NCBI RefSeq assembly: GCF_017916325.1
Contig: NC_090167.1
Coordinates: forward strand, 662,501 to 726,500
From: Leishmania martiniquensis
Lineage: Eukaryota > Euglenozoa > Kinetoplastea > Trypanosomatida > Trypanosomatidae
Length of the DNA: 64,000 bases
Direction of reading: 5' to 3'
Below, piece after piece: positions 35,577-45,375 of this stretch. The notes under the pieces are model-generated. The model was not told where the DNA came from and did no database searches. It saw nothing but the letters and a program-made list of their open reading frames with translations. Position numbers and translations under genes: made by a program. Positions within the stretch are counted from its first letter, which is position 1, and every line of letters begins with the position of its first letter.

Positions 35577-36343
35577 GACCTATGCGGGTGAGCATGACGC
35601 CATGGCGACGGATGTGACGAGGTGAGAGGGATGCGAGAAAAGAAACCGAAAGTAGACGCTCTCAGAGCGGAGAGAGATAATGGATGGGGGAGCGAAAAAC
35701 GAGTGAGAGCCTCCGCCACGATCGGCGATCCCACGCGCAGAGAAGAGAGAGAGAGAGAGAAAGCATGTGTGAGGATCACAGCGGTGAGGGGAAACTCCTC
35801 AATAGAGGGAAAACGCGTGAGGCACAGCCACGAGCCGCGATGGAGGCACAGGTCGTTCACGGAGAGGCAGAGGTACCGTTCCACTCTCCCATGCAGTGCC
35901 CATCGGTTCACTGATGCGACACTCACCCAATGCGTGGAGGTTCGGCGCATTCCGTGGGAGGAGTGGGCGTGCATATACCTCACCTCAGGTCTATTTGTAT
36001 GGAGTGGGTGTTTATCGCCTCCCATGAAGCCGCGGGCGACGCCTTTTCTTGAGAGGATTCCCCTGCGCCTCTGCTTCTCTCAGTCGTTTGTGTGTCCAAC
36101 GGATGGTCTCCTCACTCTCGTCTTTCCCTTCTCCCCCACCTCGTCCTCCCATGGCGCTGGTGCGCAACGAAGCGTATGGGAGGGGGGAAGAGGGGGTGAT
36201 GCGGCAGATGGCAGAGGGGGGAGCGAAAGCCGCGCTCTGATGTCACCGCCTGCGTTCCGAAGCTATCATACATTCATGAAAAGCCGAGTACTGCTTAGAG
36301 CACAAGCACAGCTGGATAGGTATCCGGCCTATGCCTCCTCCTT
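35577..36343. other. 0.77 kb intergenic region
   Basis: This is the 3' UTR of the small hypothetical gene to the right and the mL38 leader. It includes a GA-rich plus-strand run near 35740-35762. No supported gene was seen. Confidence 0.5.
35580..35650 (-). promoter_or_regulatory. Trans-splicing tract/acceptor 3 nt from the mL38 start
   Basis: The coding-strand tract (about 35618-35650) has no AG until GCATAG (35580-35581). Two upstream ATGs lie between tract and acceptor and would be spliced away. Confidence 0.45.
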
Positions 36344-36865
36344 TTACAAGGCTGCCTGCATAGACTTCGAGAGGTACTCCTGCTTGTAAGCCGTGGGTGG
36401 CAGCATCATCTCCGCGCACCGTGCCTTTTGCCCGTTTCGGTCAACATAACGCTGCCGCTCACGCTCAGCTGCTGTCTCATCGCCAAGAAATGGCGTGCGC
36501 CTTAGCCACTTCACGTCTTCGGTGTAGGGAATAAGGCTCTTGCGGAGGAGTCGGTACGCCTCTTCCTCCTGCGTACCAAAGTAGGCGCGCATCGCCTCGT
36601 CGACTTGCAGGATGCTGTGCCCGTCCACAGGGTCTTTGATGTCCGACTCGTGAATGCCAATTGCTTTCATGAAGTCACGGAGCCCCATGCCTTTGCAGTA
36701 ATGCTCCTCTCGCCGTGCTTCGAGGATGTGGATTGGAGCCCCCGACATCTCTGGCGAGGTAAGGAAGTCGAACTCGCGGGTGCGAAGCTCCACGGCAACT
36801 GGTCCGTATCGCCTCTCGCCTATCCGTGCACACTCCGCCTCTGCCTCATCTAATAGGTTGGGCAT
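36344..36865 (-). CDS. Small hypothetical protein, 173 aa
   Basis: Not recognised. It is a soluble, charged protein beginning MPNLLDEAEAECARIGERRY. It has no membrane segment or signal peptide and has mixed helical character with conserved-looking aromatic and charged patches (RREEHYCKGMGLRDFMKAIG; TPFLGDETAAERERQRYVDR). Codon use is GC3-rich and composition is balanced, so it is likely a true gene. In-frame sequence upstream of this ATG reads like leader (no ATG until well beyond). It lies between mL38 and the JmjC-like gene, and no function follows from that. Confidence 0.75.
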   Translation of the reverse strand: MPNLLDEAEAECARIGERRYGPVAVELRTREFDFLTSPEMSGAPIHILEARREEHYCKGMGLRDFMKAIGIHESDIKDPVDGHSILQVDEAMRAYFGTQEEEAYRLLRKSLIPYTEDVKWLRRTPFLGDETAAERERQRYVDRNGQKARCAEMMLPPTAYKQEYLSKSMQAAL

Positions 36866-37712
36866 CGCCGAGCCGCTGCTGCGATGGGCGGCCTCCAGGT
36901 GACACCAAGGGCTAATCAAGTGCACGCTGTCACTAGCAACGGCGCGCGAAGGCGCTCGTAGAAGTGCTCTGTTGCCTTCGCAGCTTGGATTCGTCCACGG
37001 CAGAGAGCGAGAGAGAGAAATTCCGTGGGCGTGAGGGGATTGGAGTGAGAGGGGGGAAGCGCGATGTTTGAGAAGTTCCACGTGAAATACACGCAGAGCA
37101 GAGGGGTAGCAGCAGAAAGAAGAGTTGGCATGACGGCCCGCGCTGGGTGCGCCAGACGACGCACAGACCAGGCCACCGCCCTCACCCGCACAGCTGCCCG
37201 TGTTCTTGCGCTCGCCTCACACCTGAGATGAGCCCGACGCTGGTAAGGGAACAAAGCACGATACAGACCTCGAAGAGGCAGAAGCAGGGTGAGGTGCAAG
37301 GGGAAGGAGGATGAGGGGTCAGCCGATGCGACACCGAGCCCCATACCACGAGCTTGAGCCCCCCCGAGAGGGCGCCACTTGCCTATGTGACCTTAATGTA
37401 CGATTGCAGTGAGCGTAAGCATCTTTTTTTTTCGTTTTCGGTGCTCGATTTAGTGTAGCGACTGCGTCCAAATACGTGCTCACCGCTATCTGAGCCGCCG
37501 GCCAGTCGAAGATGGAATGAAGAGGTGGCGAAGTAGCGAGACGACGATGCGTGTCTCCCCCCTTCCAACGTGGCTACTCGCTCGCTTTGTTTTTTTCGGC
37601 GCTCTTCACTCCTCACCCTTAGCCACCCGCTCTACGAGGCATACAGGAACGATGAAACTCGTCGCTTCCCTACAAATGCGGACGCAGCAATAGCGCCGTG
37701 CACATGCACGCT
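36866..37712. other. 0.85 kb intergenic region
   Basis: This is the 3' UTR of the JmjC-like gene and the leader of the small hypothetical gene. Nothing else was seen beyond a T-rich run near 37422-37432. Confidence 0.5.
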
Positions 37713-39542
37713 TCAAAAGAGGTCATCGAGAAGGCTGTCCCGCGGCATCTTGCGCGTTCGCAGGTAGGCCATGAGCTCTTGTGGCTTGGACTCCAAGTCC
37801 TTCATCTCGAAGTACTGCTGGACCGTCCCTTCCACCGAATCTGCCTCACTACCGTAGATGGGGCTGCAGGTCGATGGCGGGTACACCACGGGAAGGTACT
37901 GAGCTTTCTGCTGAAGTGGCGTTAATTCTGCGCCGAGGGGGCTCACAATATTGGGAACACGGAAAACACACCCTGCCTTGGGCCAGCACCAGCTGACTCC
38001 CCAGCACACCGCCAGCCATTCCTCCATGGTAGCGGGAGCTGCTGCGTTCGATGACGCCTGATATGGAGCGCTCAGTAGCACCTCCTCCATTGCCGGGTTC
38101 CCGCCGTGGAGCAGACGCTCAAGTGAGGCACGAGAGCTCTCAGAAAGGTTGTAGTGCTCCTTGTTACTGGCCAGGGCATGCAGAGAGAGCACGGCGCGCC
38201 GGCGCACGGCTGCATGGTACGACGTCGCTTCCTTGTGCTCTTCAAAGACTCGAATCAGGTAGGGCACCACCTGCCCTGCGACGAAGCTGTCGTCCTGTAA
38301 ATCGTGCTGAAGGTAAGCGTACATGATGGGGCTCGTTTGCCATCGAGCGCACCGGTGTAGAAAATAGGAGACGTCGTCCAACCACAGATGGGAGACGCGA
38401 CGCTGTTCGACAACGATGCAGTCTCGCAGCGCAATCGAGGTTTGTGCCACGTTTGGCGGAATTAGCAGCGGTGCACCACCGCTCTCCAGAACGGAGACTG
38501 TGAGGACTGGCAGGAGCGTGGCGTCACATGGGAGCGCCTCATCTGGGGTTTGAAAGAGGTCTAGCGACACTACCTTGCAGCACATGTTCGCCTCGTCATC
38601 ATGCAGCACCCAGTCGTATCCGCCCTTTGGGATGGAGATAATCAGCATCGCCGGCGACGCCGCTGCTGCAGAGCTCTCAGGGCACAAAAGAGAACGGATG
38701 CGCATCCCAGTCGTGTCGCCCGCTGCCGATAACAGCGAGGGTGAGGAAGGCGGTCGTTTCTCGCCTGACACACGCTCCTTCGCACTTCTGTTTTCACCGT
38801 GGTCCACTGATAATGGCAGTGCGGCCTGCATGGCGAACTCGCCACAGTCGTTGAGGTGCCAGTGGCGCACCATACCCCGCTGCGACACCCACGTTGCCGT
38901 GTCACAGACGGCGCCATCGGCGACATACGACGGCCAGACAAGTTGCTCGCCAAGGATGGGTATTGGCGGGCAGCCGCCGCTGCGGTGAAACAGCTGCAGA
39001 TCGAGAACCTCCTCCGCATCGGATACGTCACTTGGCGCAGGTGCAGACGCAGCGCCCACCGCCTCCAGCTCTTGTTGGGTGAACGGAACCTCAACACCGC
39101 GGGTGTGGTGGAATACCTCCTCGAAGGACGAGATCATTTTATGAAAAGAGGAGACGTGCAAGTGTGTTCCAGGTGATCCCCAGCCTCGCCGTAAAGCGAT
39201 CTGTGGCTTTGGAAATGCATTCCAACGCGCGTCAGTCAGCCACCGCAGACTATCCGCACCACACGCGGTATAGACGGCAGCGGCGCGCATCTTGCTCGCC
39301 CGCACGGGCACCCCTGCCTCAAGATATGGCATGAGCGCCTCTTCGGAGAGAAGAAGGTCCGCTGGAGAAGTCACCGCTCCCTGCTCCGCCGTCGGTGCGA
39401 CGACGCATCGCCACTTGGCTGAGACCGCCATCGCGTCGAAAGGTCTTGGAAGCCGTACTTGACTCAGCACGTCACGAAGCGCGAAGATGGGAAGACTGCA
39501 GTACCTCTCCGTCGATGTGGCCGATCGGGAAGGCTCCGCCAT
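37713..39542 (-). CDS. JmjC/cupin-like protein with degenerate metal-binding motif, 609 aa
   Basis: The central part resembles the double-stranded beta-helix core of JmjC hydroxylases of the FIH/cupin-8 type. It contains WHLNDCGEFAMQAALP (about 228-243), a strand pair around IISIPKGGYDWVLHDDEANM (about 301-320), SLDLF, LPVLTVSVLESGGAPLLIPP (about 343-362) and NVAQTSIALRDC. In active members the first motif is HxD/E and a second His follows the LxIPP strand. Here they read HLN and a Gln, so the Fe(II) site appears lost or altered. The C-terminal 200 residues are helical. The frame is open to an ATG at 40028 (771 aa). The start at 39542 was preferred because a strong pyrimidine tract at 39905-39965 has its first AG at 39852-39853. 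The longer form remains possible. Confidence 0.7.
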   Translation of the reverse strand: MAEPSRSATSTERYCSLPIFALRDVLSQVRLPRPFDAMAVSAKWRCVVAPTAEQGAVTSPADLLLSEEALMPYLEAGVPVRASKMRAAAVYTACGADSLRWLTDARWNAFPKPQIALRRGWGSPGTHLHVSSFHKMISSFEEVFHHTRGVEVPFTQQELEAVGAASAPAPSDVSDAEEVLDLQLFHRSGGCPPIPILGEQLVWPSYVADGAVCDTATWVSQRGMVRHWHLNDCGEFAMQAALPLSVDHGENRSAKERVSGEKRPPSSPSLLSAAGDTTGMRIRSLLCPESSAAAASPAMLIISIPKGGYDWVLHDDEANMCCKVVSLDLFQTPDEALPCDATLLPVLTVSVLESGGAPLLIPPNVAQTSIALRDCIVVEQRRVSHLWLDDVSYFLHRCARWQTSPIMYAYLQHDLQDDSFVAGQVVPYLIRVFEEHKEATSYHAAVRRRAVLSLHALASNKEHYNLSESSRASLERLLHGGNPAMEEVLLSAPYQASSNAAAPATMEEWLAVCWGVSWCWPKAGCVFRVPNIVSPLGAELTPLQQKAQYLPVVYPPSTCSPIYGSEADSVEGTVQQYFEMKDLESKPQELMAYLRTRKMPRDSLLDDLF

Positions 39543-40770
39543 GTCGACAAGAAGCGAGGAGAGCACGCGTGAAGAATGAGTGCCCCTTCCCCCCTCCCCA
39601 AACAAAAACAGCAGATTTTCCACGGTGGCGGGGCTGCTGCGCTCAGTGACCGCTATCGTAATGGCTCTGTCGCAGATAGTTGCTGCAACTGACCTCGCAG
39701 AGACCGGTTCTCTGAAGCCCAAACGCCAGAGAAGCGAATAAGTCGACGACGCTGGCTCTGAAGAGCATGCCAACCAGCTTCCCTGCGCCAAGACCTTCGC
39801 GGGTCTCCTCGTCGAACCTGCCCAGGGTCGAGCCAAGAAGAAAGTGGATGCCTTCACAAGCAGTAGAGCGCGGAGAGCCACGTTAAAGGCAGAAGCAGTT
39901 CCATGCAAAAACAGCGGGAGGTAGTAAGGGTACCAGAGAGGTAAGCAGAGAGGAGAGGAAGGGGCGACTTGCCCAAAAAAACAGACATCGCGTTGAGGGG
40001 GACGAGAACGCACATGTCTGCCACGCATGTAGTGCTACTGCTACTGCTACTGCAGCGCCCATAATCGTCCCGAGCCACGTCAGCGTTGGAGGCTGCAATG
40101 TGCCCTGCAGAGGTGAGAGAGACGATGTGAGCTGAATGGGTAGCGTTACTGCCTTCGCTCCCCTCGACAAAAATCAGAGGCCCCCGCGTGGTCAGCGCGC
40201 GACAACAGTTGCTGCGAGAGCACTTCCGCCATCTCGCTGCGGGGCAGAAGATCAGCAAAAGCCCTTCCCCCCCCTCCTCCCCCCGAGGGCAGATGTACAT
40301 GAGAGAAGAGCATTGTTGGCGCATCAACGCAGTGCTTCATATGCTGCCGCCTCGACACGGTCGTGTTTTCTTTCACCTGTCGTCGCCATTGGGAGGGGAC
40401 GAGAACAAAAGGGGCAATGCGTCGAGGTCTTTCTTAAACGCTGCTTTAGGGAAAAAAGGCGAGTCAAAAAGGGTTGGCCGGTCAGCCGGCAGTCCCACAC
40501 GAAAAGGAAGGCGCGGTGGCGGGAGGGGGGGCATGCATGTGGATTGGTGTGCGCGTGTGTGGAGGTTTACGCGGGAACAGGACGAGGATGATAGGAAAAA
40601 AGATCTGCCTGTGCGGACTAGAGCGCCCTCTGCGCGCCGATTTCAATGTCGCAGCCACCTCAGAGTGCTCTCCCTCTTCGATACACAGCCTGAGATCGCC
40701 GCTGACGAAGACTTTATCCATGTCGGTCATGGCGCTATCGCCGACCCTGTCAGCGCCGCCCATGCCGCTC
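39543..40770. other. Intergenic/leader region
   Basis: This is the JmjC-like gene leader (possibly coding if the 40028 start is used) and the 3' UTR of the basic hypothetical gene. A three-fold CTACTG repeat lies at about 40036-40053. A GC3-rich minus frame interrupted by TGA enters here from the right (see findings). Confidence 0.45.
39852..39965 (-). promoter_or_regulatory. Candidate trans-splicing tract/acceptor for the JmjC-like gene
   Basis: The coding strand has TTCCTCTCCTCTCTGCTTACC and more C/T-rich sequence, with no AG until GTGAAG at 39852-39853. The resulting leader would be about 310 nt and contain one out-of-frame upstream ORF beginning at 39768. Confidence 0.35.
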
Positions 40771-41508
40771 TCAGTAGAGAGTGCGAGTGGGTACCTTGCA
40801 AGGTCGCTCATGAACGCGCGCGCTTCTCCTCAGATTCTGGCGCTGTTGCGCCGTCTCACCGAGACGGCCGCTATCTCGGCCACCGCGTTGAGGTGCGTGA
40901 GCACCGCGGGCGCCCTCTCTGCCACGGTTAGCAGTGCTCCCGTGTACACGTTTGCCATGAAGTGAAGTAATGTCCTTTTTGGCTGTCGTTTCTGTGAGAC
41001 CTCGGCCCCGCGCGCTTCCGCGCCGTTCGCGACTGCCGCTACCCACCTCGCCCTGTTCTTTGCGTGGCGCAGGACGACGCTGGGTGGTGGAGATACCGTG
41101 ATGGCGCCCATCGTCGTCATCGCCGGCGCTATCCATCTCGAACGCGCTATCTGCTACGCTACCTAATGAGAAGTCCTCGCTGCCCTCGCCGTCATCCATC
41201 TCGCTCTCCTCCACGTCCGTCTTCTTTGCCGGCGAGTGGGCCGCATCAAGTGCCCCAGTGCCATCCTGCAGTGCATTTTTCGCCTTCGCCGCCGCCCGCT
41301 CGGCCTTACGGCGGAGAATGTATGACTCCATCAACGCTGTCATGTGACTGTCTTCTTGGCCAGCGAACTTGCGCGCCGCAATGCGGCCCAGTCGCTTCTT
41401 GAGCCGTATAGCACGCTTTGACTTGGCTACCTTTGCCTGCTTCTCCTTGCGCCGCTCGGAGCGCGACTTCATGGGGTCAAATCCCCGGCTGTATGGGTTG
41501 CCGCGCAT
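40771..41508 (-). CDS. Hypothetical basic/acidic low-complexity protein, 245 aa
   Basis: Not recognised. The N-terminal 75 residues are strongly basic and helical (MRGNPYSRGFDPMKSRSERR, KSKRAIRLKKRLGRIAARKF), suggesting nucleic-acid or nucleolar association. A highly acidic stretch follows (EESEMDDGEGSEDF, SAGDDDDG), then an Arg/Gly/Ser/Thr-rich tail. The last 60 or so codons are suspect: GC3 drops there while another minus frame starting at ATG 40958 becomes GC3-rich. The true C-terminus may therefore be different, or a separate small gene may overlap. The ATG is the first in a protein-like context; sequence upstream in the frame resembles leader with a Pro/Ser run. Confidence 0.6.
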   Translation of the reverse strand: MRGNPYSRGFDPMKSRSERRKEKQAKVAKSKRAIRLKKRLGRIAARKFAGQEDSHMTALMESYILRRKAERAAAKAKNALQDGTGALDAAHSPAKKTDVEESEMDDGEGSEDFSLGSVADSAFEMDSAGDDDDGRHHGISTTQRRPAPRKEQGEVGSGSRERRGSARGRGLTETTAKKDITSLHGKRVHGSTANRGREGARGAHAPQRGGRDSGRLGETAQQRQNLRRSARVHERPCKVPTRTLY

Positions 41509-42410
41509 GGTGCAACTCCCGCCAACTTCGAATACATATAGAAGCAGCGGCAGAGGGGCGACTGTGCCTTTGACAAAGCGCGAGCGCGAGGCCGGTGGGG
41601 GAGGGAGGGAGGGAGGCAGCGACCGTGTGCAAGTATAGGCTTCCTCTGCAGAACGCACGTGTGCCCTTGTGTGGATACAGAGAGAGAGTGGACTTGCAGG
41701 GTGAATAGCAATTTGGGTTCGCCACGCAGAGTTGATGAGAGGGCGCAGAAGGCGATCGAGGGAGCGAGAAGTGTGCCAGCTTTTCATGCATCAGGACGGA
41801 GATGAAGAAGCCTTGGGGCTCAGCGCGGGCCTTTATACAGATACGCCAGCGGCAGTGTCCAGAGCTGTTCAGCAGTTGCATGGGCATACAAAAAGTACGT
41901 TACACTTCTATGAAAAGGCAAAAAGTTCTTTTAGCCTGGCAGATTTCCATGGAGAACTGCTGACGAAAGAGAGCTCATCTGCTGCGCACTTGACCAGCTC
42001 CCGTGGAGTTTCTTCGCTGAAGCGGCTATCGCATGCACCTGTGAGTAAACCTCAGCTGAAGAGGATAACAAACCTACCGAGAGATGCTGACTCACACAGA
42101 ATTGCCTATGAACTAAGGGGCGCACGACGGCCAAAAGTAAAGGGAATCACAGATGCACACGCGCACATAAAGAGCGTAAGCGAAGCCCTTCGTTTGCACT
42201 GTGCCTCACACCCGCGTACGCACCCCGAGAAAAGAGCAGAAGGGGGCAAGTGTGTGTGTGTGGGGGGGGGGGGGTATGATCAACCTCTTAAACAGTCCTA
42301 CTCCACGAGCTGCCTGGCTGGAAGCGGTCTCTATTGAGTACAAGTAGAAACCCACCCACCGTCCCTTCGGTCCTCCACACCGCCACAGGCCGAATGCTGT
42401 GGGTCGACGG
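41509..42410. other. 0.9 kb intergenic region with a G13 homopolymer
   Basis: This is the SMN 3' UTR and the leader of the basic hypothetical gene. Part of it (about 41780-42200) is less GC-biased than neighbouring DNA. No supported gene was seen. Confidence 0.5.
42251..42274. repeat. (TG)n followed by a G13 homopolymer
   Basis: An alternating TG run leads straight into thirteen consecutive G (42262-42274). Homopolymer length may be an assembly weak point. Confidence 0.8.
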
Positions 42411-42872
42411 TTAGCGATGACGCTTCCGTGAGGCCCTTTTGGATACCTCTGATCGACCAACATACCGGCCAGCCTCGAACCCGGCAGCGTAAAAAGAGTC
42501 TACAAGAGCCTGAATGTCGTCTGGGAGGCCATTCAGAGTGGGGAAGCTGCGCTGCGCGACAGCAGGCTTTGAAGATCTCCGTGACAGTGTCTCTTGCGCA
42601 TCCGTCTCCGACGCGTCTGAGAGCGCCGCAGCCGCCGAATCACTTACACTCCCTTCCTCCCTGTCCGATATGTCGGTGTCCGTAGTCACTACAGAGACAT
42701 CATCGGCCGGAGTCGCATCACCGGTATCCTTTACGGCATCAGAATTGCCTAGTTGCTCATTAAACAGCTTCAGCAGGTACGCATCGTCCCAGAGCGCCTC
42801 GTCAGCGCGCGAGTAGGTTTCGGCCTTTGCCGGCTTGCCGTTGCGGCTGCGGGGGCGCCGAGCACTAGACAT
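42411..42872 (-). CDS. SMN: Survival motor neuron (SMN) protein, Tudor-less trypanosomatid type, 153 aa
   Basis: SMN chaperones assembly of Sm cores on spliceosomal snRNAs, which trans-splicing of every mRNA here depends on. Both terminal signatures are visible. An N-terminal Gemin2-binding-like helix (LWDDAYLLKLFNEQ, 27-40) matches the WDD-x2-L(I/L)K pattern. A C-terminal YG-box-like oligomerisation helix (SFYAAGFEAGRYVGRSE, 126-142) shows the small-residue/aromatic spacing of SMN. Between them is an acidic Ser/Asp/Thr-rich linker with no Tudor domain, as reported for the short T. brucei SMN. The C-terminus is basic (KRASRKRHR). The ATG lies 15 or 27 nt after two alternative CAG/TAG acceptors. 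Confidence 0.8.
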   Translation of the reverse strand: MSSARRPRSRNGKPAKAETYSRADEALWDDAYLLKLFNEQLGNSDAVKDTGDATPADDVSVVTTDTDISDREEGSVSDSAAAALSDASETDAQETLSRRSSKPAVAQRSFPTLNGLPDDIQALVDSFYAAGFEAGRYVGRSEVSKRASRKRHR

Positions 42873-42887
42873 AGACGGGCACCAACG

Positions 42888-42916
42888 CTAAAAAAGGAGC
42901 TGAAAAGGAGAGGGAT
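42888..42916 (-). promoter_or_regulatory. Two alternative trans-splice acceptors for SMN
   Basis: The coding-strand tract CCCTCTCCTTTTCAG (AG at 42900-42901) is followed by CTCCTTTTTTAG (AG at 42888-42889). Both leave very short leaders, 27 and 15 nt. Confidence 0.5.
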
Positions 42917-45311
42917 GCCGAACGTCAATGCCGAGCAGCATGCGGGTTCGAGATACGGCCCCTTCTCCACACTTGCTCGCCCTAAGAGCGCGGCGAGCGG
43001 CTACTCAGGAGAAAAAAAAACAACCACCACGACAAAAGAAGGCGCTAACGGGAATGAGTAGCGCAGCTGCACGAACGACAGCGCCCGTGGAGGGGAGTGC
43101 AGTGCATCCCATAGCGGGAAAAAAAAAACAGGAGACGAGACGAGAAGGCAATGGAAGTTGAAAGAAGAAAAGAAAGAGTGCAGTGCCTTTAACCATCACA
43201 ATTTAGAATGCTACGGCACATAGGGCACGCGTCTCCCCTGGGGAGAATCAAAGTAGCAGCAGAAACAGCACGACGAAAAGAGCGGCATCAGCTCTTCCTG
43301 TGTGCCAGCAGGGGCACAGGCCGCGGTTTCACAAGATGCGGGTATGATACCGTACCACAGAAGGCCACGTGCTCCATTGCGCTCCATGCTTCACCCGAAA
43401 AAAAGGGAGGCAGGGGTATTATGGTGGCAACCAACGCGCACGCATACAGACACACCGACGCAGGCACACACGCGCACACAGGTGAGCGGTTGGAATCTCT
43501 TTTTTCTCTCAATGAGCCACTGCGCAACAAACAACCTCTCCAGCATACATACGCATTCCACAACGCTTCGGCAGCCTCTCTTGCGCAACAGCTGATTCCT
43601 GGCCTGTTACGAGTCAGCAACTACCGTTCAATCAGGCTGTGCGTCTAACACCCGATTATTCCCCCTTCACGCATCTCCTTCGCACGTGCGCGACCGCCAC
43701 CGGCACCAAACAGGCACGGGCAGGACGCACGGCGCACCGCAAGCACTCCGCGTATACTACCCTGCCCAAGAGAGGAGGCGGTGCCGTCTGCCGTGCGGGT
43801 AGGAGAAAGGCCCTACAGACATATGCCCCATGAGCCCGAGGAGGAGGTCGGTCATCTTTAGGTCGCAACCCTCCGACTTCGCGCATTCCGCGTGCATCCC
43901 ACGCTTCTCACCCTCCGCCGCTGCAGCCAGCGGCACCCCGGCTTATGGTGTGAAAGCGTTTCACACTGAACTCTGAAGGACCCCACCGGTGATCTCCATG
44001 GTGTTATCATCGCGCCTCCTGCAGCGACACCTCACCAGCCCACCCAGTCGGAGGTGGATGGTGCCGCACAACTCGCGCCCGAACACTTTGGGGCTGAGGA
44101 GCCGGGACTTTCTCGCGTCTTTCGGGTTCGTCCTTCGCGCTCCTCGTTCCTTAACTGCATTCTTTAGGATAACATGCTTTATGCCAGCTGTCGTCGGCAG
44201 CGCGCGTAGACACAGGACTCGCACGCCTGGCGCTCTCCGGCGACTTTCTGGGTGACGTTTGGGTCTTGAAGTGCTACTTTCCACGTCTTTTGTTCCCATA
44301 AAAAAACAGCCGGGGCACGTCTCAACTTGCTCGCATGAGCCGCGAAAGGCGGAACGCTGCGGCAAGTCGATTGCAGCAGGAATGCGCTGCCTTCTCCATC
44401 GGCACGCCTTTGGCATGAGCGGGGGGGGCTGAGTAGGGGAAGAGAGGAAGGGGGGATAAAGCAATGGTGATAAGACAAAATCCACGAATGGGAAACAATT
44501 ACGCCAAACAGTTTCGATGCCCACATCGAGGCAGCATCAGAGAGAGAGGTACGCCTCTCTCCGGGTGAGTATGAAGGGAAAATCGGCACTGCGTTTCCCC
44601 CTCCTCAAAACAGCAGCTGCGCGAGAGCATGAGCGGATAATAAGGGAAGGTAAGGGAAGAGGGAGGAGATGGCAGGCTGAGCGAGCTAGCCATTGCTTAG
44701 GCGAGTGGTGTAGAGGCACCAAAAAGAAAATCCGCAAAATGTCCTGAGGAAGGGGACGCGTTCAAGTCGAAGGAAAGCAAAAAGACCCCTCCTCCGCTTA
44801 CCCCCAAACCCCCCTGAAAGACAGGGACACACGCACCGGTCCCGCGTCAAGGCAAAGAGAGCCAACGCACGCCGCTTACTCCTACCCTCACACAATGCCT
44901 ACGTATATATATATATTTCTTCAAGGGAGCGACGGGTCGCAAGAAAAAAAGCACCGTTTTTTTTCTCGGTCAGGAGACCTCATAAGGAAGAGAGAGGAGA
45001 GGAGGGGGGAGAGAGGGGGTCGCGCCAGCCTGAAACAAAAGCGAAAACGCACAGGAAAGATGCCGGTAAGCGCCTGGCACCTACGAGAAGGGTCTCGTGT
45101 CTCGAGTAGCAATGACCTTGATGTGGCATGTGTGGAGGAAGGGGGAAGGAGAAGCTAGGATACATTCGCTAGGAAAAAAAAAGGACTGCTGTAATGGCGC
45201 ATTCGGGCCAAGCCAGATGGGAGCCGATCGACCGTAATGCTCTCGTGAACATTCAATAACGAAAACTAGAGAGGGGGAGAAGTGTGACACACGTGGGGTG
45301 ATGCGCCAAGT

Positions 45312-45375
45312 CACACACATACATACATACACGCACACACACACATGTACGTATATGTATATATATATATATACA
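45312..45375. repeat. Compound (CA)n/(CATA)n/(AT)n microsatellite
   Basis: CA repeats, CATA repeats and an AT run lie side by side over about 64 nt. Confidence 0.85.

Noticed and set aside
35622..36389. 255-aa plus-strand open frame
   Set aside because: It runs through GA repeats and overlaps the 3' end of the small hypothetical gene; no domain was seen.
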